A program made the position numbers and the translations under genes. A DNA stretch of 64,000 nt from Anaerolineales bacterium (lineage in GTDB: Bacteria > Chloroflexota > Anaerolineae > Anaerolineales > Villigracilaceae): assembly GCA_030583885.1 (NCBI GenBank), contig CP129480.1, positions 2,792,714 to 2,856,713 of the forward strand, read 5' to 3'. The notes beneath the pieces were generated by a model. It was not told where the DNA came from, did not search any database, and saw nothing but the letters and a program-made list of their open reading frames with translations. This document shows positions 57,582 through 64,000 of this stretch, piece by piece; positions within the stretch are counted from its first letter, which is position 1; the number at the start of each line of letters is the position of its first letter.

Positions 57582-58535
57582 CTATTCCGTCGCACCCAGC
57601 ACCAAAGCCAGAAGCGTCATTCGCATGACGACACCATTGAAGGCTTCCTGCCAGTAACGCGACCAGCGTGTGATATCCACATCGGTGGGGATCTCATCCA
57701 TGCGGGGCAGGGAATGGAGCAGGATCGCGTCCGATTTGGCCTTCTTCTCCAGCAAGGCACGTGTGATCTTGTAATTGGCAGGCGTGAGGTCCAGTTCGCC
57801 GGTACGCTCATCACGGGATTTTGTGTAATCGGGCTGAACAACCGGTTCGACCAGAATTACATCGGCGTCGGCAATCGCCTTCTCAACGTGATCCACCTCC
57901 TTGAAGTTCACACTGTATTGCTTGAGTTCCTTCTTAAAGTCGTCGGTCAATCCCATTTCAGGAGGGGAGACAAAGGTAATCGGACAGTCGAACTGACTAA
58001 GAGCATAACCGAGGGAGTGCATTGTCCGCATGCGCATATCGCCGACAGCCAGCCACTTCAATCCATCGATGCGGCCTTTCTCACGCAACACGGTGTACAG
58101 ATCGGTAAGGATTTGCGTCGGGTGCTCGCCCCAACCGTCGCCGCCGTTGATAATGGGGATACTCGCCCATTTCGCGGCTTCATGCGGGGCGCCCTGCTGG
58201 AAATGGCGCATCACGATCACATCGCCATAGTATTCCAGCATCTTGACCGTATCCTTGATGGATTCCTGATAGAAATCCCCGGCACGGGTCATCTTTGCAT
58301 CGGAGAAACCGGTGACATGGCCGCCGAGGCGGTGCATGGCAGATTCATGAGCCAGACGCGTGCGCGTCGACGGCTGATAGAAAGCCGTTACCAGGGTCTT
58401 CTCCTTGAGCATGTCCACGTTCTTCCTGGCGCGTGCAATGGGTTCCATTTTTTGAGCCACATCAAACACGTGGAAGAATTCGTTCCGCTCGAATTCCTTG
58501 AGGGAAAGAATATCACGACCAGCAAAACTACGCAT
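57582..58535 (-). CDS. ATCase-like carbamoyltransferase of the purine cluster
   Basis: A 317-aa protein. Carbamoyl-phosphate motif YQPSTRTRLAHESAM, HPTQ in GDGWGEHPTQILTDL, and HSLPRMDEIPTDVD near the C-terminus. It follows the aspartate carbamoyltransferase fold, but HPLPR is altered to HSLPR and the aspartate-binding loop region differs. No pyr genes are nearby, so it is probably not the biosynthetic enzyme. A second ureido-compound transferase in purine breakdown (for example for oxamate-type or other carbamoyl acceptors) is an inference. AAGGAGG precedes the ATG at 58535 by five bases. Confidence 0.8.
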   Translation of the reverse strand: MRSFAGRDILSLKEFERNEFFHVFDVAQKMEPIARARKNVDMLKEKTLVTAFYQPSTRTRLAHESAMHRLGGHVTGFSDAKMTRAGDFYQESIKDTVKMLEYYGDVIVMRHFQQGAPHEAAKWASIPIINGGDGWGEHPTQILTDLYTVLREKGRIDGLKWLAVGDMRMRTMHSLGYALSQFDCPITFVSPPEMGLTDDFKKELKQYSVNFKEVDHVEKAIADADVILVEPVVQPDYTKSRDERTGELDLTPANYKITRALLEKKAKSDAILLHSLPRMDEIPTDVDITRWSRYWQEAFNGVVMRMTLLALVLGATE

Positions 58536-58685
58536 ACGAACCTCCTTATTCAATTGTGGAATGAATTTGACGGTTACAAGATCTCCTTGGTTCTACTGTT
58601 TCCTTCTTTGGCGGTTCACCCTCACCCCTGCCCTTTCCCAACCCGGGATTCTTCGCAAGGAAAGGGATCTGGATGTGAAGGATTA

Positions 58686-59903
58686 TTACTTCACTTCCTG
58701 GCTCAGCACCTTCGGCAGGAGTGCATAGAACTCCGTGGCGGCCACCACTTCATCGAGCGGCACGTTTTCGTCGCGCATATGCGCGGTCTTCTCGTTGCCA
58801 GGACCAAAACCGATGGAGGGGATGCCAGCCTTGCCGGCCCAATACGTGCCGTTTGTCGAGAAGTCCCACGTTCCAAGTTTGCGCTTTTCACCCCACAACG
58901 CCTCGATGGTGCCCTGTCCGGCCCGGGTCAATGGATGTGCATCGTCCAGTAAAAAAGGGGGATAGAACTTTGATACCGGAAACACAAAGCCCGTGTAGGA
59001 CGGCTTATCGTAGAACAGTTCTTCAACCTGGATTTCTTCCTGTAAATAGTCTGGGATCAAACCTTTGATCTGCGCGATCACCTCGTCGCGCGGTTCGTTC
59101 GATGTGATGCGGCGGTCGAGATAGATCGTGAACTGATCCGGTACAGCGTTGAGAGAAGCCGTGCGTGCCATCACATCGGTCACTGCGATGGAGGGAAAGC
59201 CCTGCACCGGATGAGATCCCATGCCCAGGCGGAAGCGGCGATCCAACTCGCGGACCTGAGTGATGACTGCCATCATCTTGTACACGGCGTTGTCGCCCAG
59301 ATAGTGCGAGGCCGCGTGTGCCGAGCGGCCGGAGGCGGTGATCTTCAATTCGATGCGACCCTTATGTCCGCGATAGACCTGCATTCTGGTCGGCTCACCG
59401 ATCACAACAAAATCAGGCTTGACCTTCGGGTCAATCTCCACAAAGGTATTGGGGGCAATGCCGTCACATTCCTCCTCCATGTTGCCGAAGTAGTAGGCGG
59501 TATAGCCGTCGAGCAGGCCCAGATCGCGGGCGATTGCCATGCCATAGATCATGCCGGGCGTGCTGCCTTTTTCATCGCACGCACCGCGCGCATACAGCCT
59601 GCCGTCCTCCACCTTGCCCACGAATGGGTCCCATTCCCATTCGCCGGGGTCGCCCACACCGACGGTGTCAATATGTGAGTCGAAGACGATCACCTTGGGT
59701 CCGTTGCCGATGCGGCCGATGGTGTTGCCCATCTTATCGAAGCGCGCCTCGTCAAAACCGAGCGTCCGCATTTCGGACTGGATCCGCTCGCCGACATCCT
59801 TCAACTGCCCGTCCATGCTGGGGATGGCAACAATCTCGCGCATAAACTGAATGATGATTTCACGGTTCTGTTCCACCTTCTTTTTTAGTTCCTGCGTTTT
59901 CAC
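58686..59903 (-). CDS. ygeY: YgeY-like M20-family metallohydrolase
   Basis: A 405-aa M20/ArgE/DapE-type enzyme. Zinc-ligand and catalytic motifs: FDSHIDTVGVGD, ARGACDEKGSTPGM, NMEEECDGIAP and a C-terminal His in NEKTAHMRDENV. The sequence fits the YgeY group, found with selenium-dependent or XdhD-type purine genes. Such enzymes hydrolyse an amide bond, here probably a purine ring-opening product. A GTG start at 59903 preceded by AGAGG is chosen, since the upstream ATG-led extension lacks a ribosome site. Confidence 0.85.
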   Translation of the reverse strand: MKTQELKKKVEQNREIIIQFMREIVAIPSMDGQLKDVGERIQSEMRTLGFDEARFDKMGNTIGRIGNGPKVIVFDSHIDTVGVGDPGEWEWDPFVGKVEDGRLYARGACDEKGSTPGMIYGMAIARDLGLLDGYTAYYFGNMEEECDGIAPNTFVEIDPKVKPDFVVIGEPTRMQVYRGHKGRIELKITASGRSAHAASHYLGDNAVYKMMAVITQVRELDRRFRLGMGSHPVQGFPSIAVTDVMARTASLNAVPDQFTIYLDRRITSNEPRDEVIAQIKGLIPDYLQEEIQVEELFYDKPSYTGFVFPVSKFYPPFLLDDAHPLTRAGQGTIEALWGEKRKLGTWDFSTNGTYWAGKAGIPSIGFGPGNEKTAHMRDENVPLDEVVAATEFYALLPKVLSQEVK

Positions 59904-59966
59904 ATGTACCTCTTCATAAAAAATTAGATAAAGCCTGAGCTGCAAAAAACTCAACGCCCTGCGGTT

Positions 59967-60683
59967 TTAATTCAGACCGACACGCCGCACAACGTGGAAG
60001 TGAAAATAACCGGGGATAAAATAACTCAACGAATAATCGACGATCTGCGCGTTCCCGTCGAATAAATGCGAACGGAAATGCAACAACACATCACCGCGCT
60101 GGATCTCGAGCGGCTTGGCCACCTCCGCAGTCGCGCCGAGCGCACTAACGTTCGCACGGGAGGAAGTCAACGCATCACCGCGGCCCAGTAAGAAATCCAG
60201 AACAGAGCCATTAAAATCGGACGGCAGGCTCTTCGCGTCCATAACGTCCTCGGGAAGAATATCCACAAGATACGCCACAGGTCGGTTTTCCGCGCGGATA
60301 ACACGCCGCACGCGGGTCAGTTTCGTATCCACCGCGACTTTCAGTTCAGGCGCAAGATCTTCATCGGCAGTAATGCTTTCAATGCTCAAATTACTCACCG
60401 AAACTTCGAGACCCAGCCGTCCGGCAACCGTTTCAAGGCTTTCGAGCACTTCAAGGCCGCTGTCGATCGTTTGCATCCTGCCGACGACAAACGTCCCCGA
60501 CCCCTGCCTGCGGCGGATCAACCCCTGGGTTTCAAACGAACGCATGGCCTCGCGCAGCGTGGCACGTGAAACGCCGAGTTGTTTTGCAAGGTCAGGCTCG
60601 GAGGGCAGACGCTGACCCGCGGGTGACCGCGCAATCAACGCCGCCAGATCCGTTTGCAGACGTTGAAAAGGAAAATTAGCCAT
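59967..60683 (-). CDS. GntR-family regulator with UTRA-like domain, second
   Basis: A 238-aa protein. The winged helix (SEPDLAKQLGVSRATLREAM, then GSGTFVVGR) is followed by a ligand domain with VRRVIRAENRPVAYLVDILP. It lies 6 bp after adenine deaminase and 63 bp before ygeY, so it is inside the catabolic operon and likely autoregulated. The ligand is unknown; a purine breakdown product is plausible. Confidence 0.85.
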   Translation of the reverse strand: MANFPFQRLQTDLAALIARSPAGQRLPSEPDLAKQLGVSRATLREAMRSFETQGLIRRRQGSGTFVVGRMQTIDSGLEVLESLETVAGRLGLEVSVSNLSIESITADEDLAPELKVAVDTKLTRVRRVIRAENRPVAYLVDILPEDVMDAKSLPSDFNGSVLDFLLGRGDALTSSRANVSALGATAEVAKPLEIQRGDVLLHFRSHLFDGNAQIVDYSLSYFIPGYFHFHVVRRVGLN

Positions 60684-60689
60684 GCTTCC

Positions 60690-62480
60690 TCAATCTTCCA
60701 GGACCGGGACAAAATCAAACTGGGTGACATCCACAAGGCCCTTATCCGAAATTCTTAATTCGGGGATGACCACCAACGCCATCAAACTCAATTGCATGTT
60801 CGGGTTGTTCAATTCACTGCCGCACATCTTGAACCCGTCCAGCACAGTGGCGGCTTTCTTTGCCACAATATCCGCGCGCTCACTGGACATCAAGCCCGCG
60901 ATCTGCAGTTCCACCAGTCCGATCACCCTGCCGTCCAGCACCACGATCTGACCGCCGCCGCACTTTGCCAGTTCATTTGCGGCAATCGCCATGCTTTCAT
61001 CGTCCGTGCCAACCACGATCATGTGATGGCTGTCATGTGCCACAGTCGAGCCGAGCGCGCATTTGCGCGTAAAACCAAAACCGCTCACCAATCCAACGGT
61101 AACCTTGCCGGTCGCGCGGTGACGTTCCACCAACGCGATCTTTGCCAGGTCACGCTTGATATCTGCCTTGACTTCGCCATGCTCAGCCTTGACCTTCAAC
61201 CTGAGATGGCGGGTCGGCGCCTGATTCTCGATCACGCCAATGACATGCGCCTCGACCTCCGCGCCGGCAGCTGCTCTTGTCCGAAGAGCAAAATCCTGCG
61301 CTGTGAGTTTTCGCTTCATCTTCACAGATTTGGTCACCCACGAGGGATATTTCACCACAGGCAGTTTGACCAATAGCTCACCTTTCTCGGCAATGACCTG
61401 TCCCTTGGCAATGACCAAATCCGCCTTGAAATTCATCAGGTCTTCCACCAGCAGCACATCCGCCCAGCGGCCGGGCGCGATCATGCCCATTTCCCTGGTG
61501 AGACCGAAATGCTCCGCCGTGTTGATGGTCATCATCTGAATCGCCGTCATCGGGTTCAAGCCCTCGCCAATCGCATGGCGCAGGACACGGTCCATGTGCC
61601 CTTCCTGAGTCAATGTCTCGGCATGGGAATCATCCGTACACAAAATGAAGCGGCGCGAATCCATTTTCTTTTCGGTAATGGCTTTGACCTGCGCGGCAAC
61701 ATCGAACCACGCCGAGCCGTACCTCAGCATGGCCTTCATGCCCTGCCGCACGCGCGCAATCGCATCATCCATGCGTGTACCTTCGTGGTCATCCTCCGCG
61801 CCGCCGGCCACATAGCCGTGGAACGGCAGTCCAAGGTCAGGCGAGGCGTAATGCCCGCCAATGACCTTGCCCGCCGCATGGGTCGCGGACATTTCATCCA
61901 GCATTTTCTTGTCGCTCATGAACACGCCGGGAAAATTCATCATCTCGCCCAGGCCGATGATGCCTTTCCATTTCATGGCCTCGGTCACTTCTTTTGGGCC
62001 TATCGAGGAACCTGGCGTCTCCAGCCCCGGCGCAGACGGTACACACGACGGCATCTGCACCCAGACATGGATCGGCTGTTTCTGGGCCTCGTCCACCATC
62101 AACTTCACGCCTTCAAGACCGAAGATATTGGCGATCTCATGCGGGTCGATGAACATGCCTGTCGTACCGCGCACCGCCACCGCACGGACAAATTCTGTTA
62201 CCGTGACCATGCCTGATTCAACATGCATATGACCATCCAGCAAACCGGGCACAAGGTAACGCCCCGCGGCTTCGATCACCTTCGTCTTTTTGCCAATGGC
62301 ATGCCCCGCATCCCGCCCGACAAACGCGATGCGGCCCTGCACAATGGCGACATCGATATTTGGAATGATCTCGCCAGACTGTACGCATACCCATTTCCCG
62401 CCCCGCAGGACAAGATCGGCGTGTGCGCGCCCCATTGCAACGTCAACGAGAGCGGCAGTCAATTTTGTGGATGATGTCAT
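60690..62480 (-). CDS. ade: Adenine deaminase
   Basis: A 596-aa amidohydrolase converting adenine to hypoxanthine plus ammonia. Metal-binding motifs: LDGHMHVESGMVT, IDPHEIANIFG, a central Asp in LCTDDSHAETLT, and a C-terminal AdeC domain with VAHDSHHMIVVG. Length and order match AdeC/Ade. It is the first gene of the minus-strand catabolic run, feeding hypoxanthine to the XdhD-like enzyme. Confidence 0.94.
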   Translation of the reverse strand: MTSSTKLTAALVDVAMGRAHADLVLRGGKWVCVQSGEIIPNIDVAIVQGRIAFVGRDAGHAIGKKTKVIEAAGRYLVPGLLDGHMHVESGMVTVTEFVRAVAVRGTTGMFIDPHEIANIFGLEGVKLMVDEAQKQPIHVWVQMPSCVPSAPGLETPGSSIGPKEVTEAMKWKGIIGLGEMMNFPGVFMSDKKMLDEMSATHAAGKVIGGHYASPDLGLPFHGYVAGGAEDDHEGTRMDDAIARVRQGMKAMLRYGSAWFDVAAQVKAITEKKMDSRRFILCTDDSHAETLTQEGHMDRVLRHAIGEGLNPMTAIQMMTINTAEHFGLTREMGMIAPGRWADVLLVEDLMNFKADLVIAKGQVIAEKGELLVKLPVVKYPSWVTKSVKMKRKLTAQDFALRTRAAAGAEVEAHVIGVIENQAPTRHLRLKVKAEHGEVKADIKRDLAKIALVERHRATGKVTVGLVSGFGFTRKCALGSTVAHDSHHMIVVGTDDESMAIAANELAKCGGGQIVVLDGRVIGLVELQIAGLMSSERADIVAKKAATVLDGFKMCGSELNNPNMQLSLMALVVIPELRISDKGLVDVTQFDFVPVLED

Positions 62481-62519
62481 AAAATCTCCGTTTCACAGTC
62501 AGTGCGGATAGTACATCAA

Positions 62520-64000
62520 CTAGAATATTTGAGGTGCTATTAACAGATTGGTAGGCTCATTTTCTCTTGTTTTGATATTAAATTCGGTAGACAGCACTGC
62601 CGCAAAGTCTCTTCCATTTGCTATTTGTGTCAATGTGCGGAGATTTAACGGATTGGTTAAATAACTAGCTGCGCCCCAAGTTCCAATACTATGTATTCCT
62701 GCCAAGATATAACCAAAACCTCTTTGATTCTTGCGCCTAAATCTTCCAATAAGCGAATAGTCAGACGGTGACGGTGATTGCAAATCCATCGGCGAATGAA
62801 TCTGTTCTCCGGTGGGCAAATAAAGTAAATGCGGGCTTATTCTATCTTGATATGAAAATTCAACAGGAAACCGAATGCCGCGCAAATACTCCTTGAGATT
62901 TGGAGAAATGGATCGTGCACAAATATAAACAATATGGCCATGCCATTCTTCGATTTTCTCCTCCTCGCCACTTGGGAACCAGTCGTGTAAAGATACATCA
63001 CCCAGCTGGAAATTATGCAACTCAGAATCCACCCCGTATTCCTTCAAAAAAGCCTCTACGGCACGAAATGCCTTTACATCTTCATGATACACTAGAGGGA
63101 AATTTGGATTTGGTCCGCTTCGTAATGGATAAATGATTTTATACGGTTTACTGTCCAAGCACCAAATTTGCTCTATTAGGCTCGGGCTGTTTGCCTCATC
63201 AATCTCCTGTTGTTTACACACATCAGTATAGGATTGGGACAATTCCCAGCTTTTCCAAAATCGACTTGCCAAATAATCCAAAAGAGTTTGATGCTCAATA
63301 GTGTTACCGTCAAGTAATAACGCCGCCCATTCCTCTAATTTATAAGGAGATCCCCCATCAATAGTATTGGTATCCCACTTTATGATACCAATATGTGCAA
63401 CCGAATCAGTCATCTCCTCATTTAACAGGATTACCCCATTGAAAATAGGTGGTTCAGCGTAAAATCGAACGTCAATGGATTTCTTAGAGTCTCTCCATTT
63501 ATCACTTTCCATTATTTCCTTTACGGTTGCTTTGATTTTTTCAGATTTCAACCAAGGGCTAGAAGAATGATCTTGCTTTTGTTTTTCTATAAACTTATTT
63601 CGATTGTACTGTTGTTCATCTGTTTTTTCGGTCAACCAGTTTCGAACCAAAATCTTTACTTCAATACCCGAGAGTTTAAAACCCAGAAAATCATGTAATC
63701 GTTCATTTGTATATCCAAAATATAGTAATTTATTAAATTTTCTTTGGGCGAGCATCTTCACTATCCAATCTCGAAGCTGCTTTGAATCAAGGTCATTCAT
63801 CTGGATTTGGCAGGATGATGTTCCATGATCAAGCACGTAACATTGCCCAAAAGGAATATCCGAGTTATTTGCGGTACACCTCAATTTTAATTCTTTTGAA
63901 AGCCACCGAAAAACTTCATTTGTTAGAACAATTTTTCCTGCTTTTCCAATTATTTTTTCGTGTTTAAATAATTCGTTTAAAGCATCACCTCCCAAATCTC
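62520..64000 (-). CDS. Unrecognised AT-rich protein, N-terminus at or beyond the window edge
   Basis: About 490 residues are visible. The frame is still open at base 64000, so the true start may lie outside. The N-terminal part (NKLLYFGYTNERLHDFLGF, then VKILVRNWLTEK) looks like a Rossmann-type or phospholipase-D-like sensor fold. The middle has a WDTNTIDGGSPYKLEEWAAL stretch. The C-terminal ~150 residues (VYICARSISPNLKEYL, then IGTWGAASYL) form another domain. I do not recognise the family. Composition is clearly more AT-rich than the purine genes next to it, which suggests acquisition by transfer. Multi-domain genes of this kind often occur in defence islands, but nothing here proves that. 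Confidence 0.5.
   Translation of the reverse strand, partial: DLGGDALNELFKHEKIIGKAGKIVLTNEVFRWLSKELKLRCTANNSDIPFGQCYVLDHGTSSCQIQMNDLDSKQLRDWIVKMLAQRKFNKLLYFGYTNERLHDFLGFKLSGIEVKILVRNWLTEKTDEQQYNRNKFIEKQKQDHSSSPWLKSEKIKATVKEIMESDKWRDSKKSIDVRFYAEPPIFNGVILLNEEMTDSVAHIGIIKWDTNTIDGGSPYKLEEWAALLLDGNTIEHQTLLDYLASRFWKSWELSQSYTDVCKQQEIDEANSPSLIEQIWCLDSKPYKIIYPLRSGPNPNFPLVYHEDVKAFRAVEAFLKEYGVDSELHNFQLGDVSLHDWFPSGEEEKIEEWHGHIVYICARSISPNLKEYLRGIRFPVEFSYQDRISPHLLYLPTGEQIHSPMDLQSPSPSDYSLIGRFRRKNQRGFGYILAGIHSIGTWGAASYLTNPLNLRTLTQIANGRDFAAVLSTEFNIKTRENEPTNLLIAPQIF

Noticed and set aside
57582..58535. Biosynthetic pyrB
   Set aside because: Altered HPLPR motif, changed aspartate loop, no pyrimidine genes nearby and placement among purine-catabolic genes.

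Overview
The window is bacterial and most likely from a Chloroflexota genome of the Anaerolineae type. This is an inference from gene content: Thr/Pro-rich lipoproteins, a LysM/LCP wall gene set, a B12-dependent MerR light regulator in a carotenoid cluster, and BMP-type nucleoside transporters. No rRNA, tRNA or CRISPR array was seen.

Layout. (1) 1-9757: chromosomal housekeeping genes. These are a TPR protein, a histidine-kinase-like protein without its phospho-accepting His, a LysM protein, an LCP-family lipoprotein, a Xer-like protein without catalytic residues, tilS, a methylmalonyl-CoA-epimerase-like VOC protein, an SGNH hydrolase and a small membrane protein. (2) 9891-21609: an accessory region that looks like an integron-type cassette array without an integrase. 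Five related attC-like sites separate a CPBP protease, two copies of a radical SAM/SPASM-like gene convergent with Tat-lipoprotein genes with Gly-rich tails, and a membrane protein gene. Three identical IS110-family elements sit inside three of the attC-like sites. Each carries a recognisable bridge RNA whose loops match the attC-like target and the element's own ends. IS630- and IS5-family elements break two cassette genes. (3) 21838-23792: an IS91-like HUH transposase with a tyrosine integrase, followed by a 21-bp tandem repeat tract. (4) 24517-35854: a carotenoid/light-response cluster. crtB diverges from a long operon of crtI, a CarH/LitR-like regulator, degV, three membrane proteins, photolyase, an alpha/beta hydrolase, a cytochrome P450 and a two-domain lycopene cyclase. 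A perfect 14-bp inverted repeat covers both -35 boxes of the divergent promoter. (5) 35819-38033: a GT2 glycosyltransferase and threonine synthase. (6) 38127-62480: a purine uptake and catabolism region, all on the minus strand. It holds an XdhD-like hydroxylase and FAD subunit, two complete BMP-type ABC transporters, two GntR regulators, carbamate kinase, a YgeW-like and an ATCase-like carbamoyltransferase, a YgeY-like hydrolase and adenine deaminase. (7) 62520 to the edge: an unrecognised AT-rich gene.

How the parts fit. The purine region resembles the E. coli yge/ygf purine-degradation cluster: nucleosides or bases are imported, deaminated and hydroxylated, and carbamoyl groups are passed via carbamoyltransferases and carbamate kinase to make ATP. 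The carotenoid cluster fits cobalamin-dependent light control of photoprotection and DNA repair. The least ordinary part is the cassette array with its guided IS110 insertions and the radical SAM/lipoprotein pairs.
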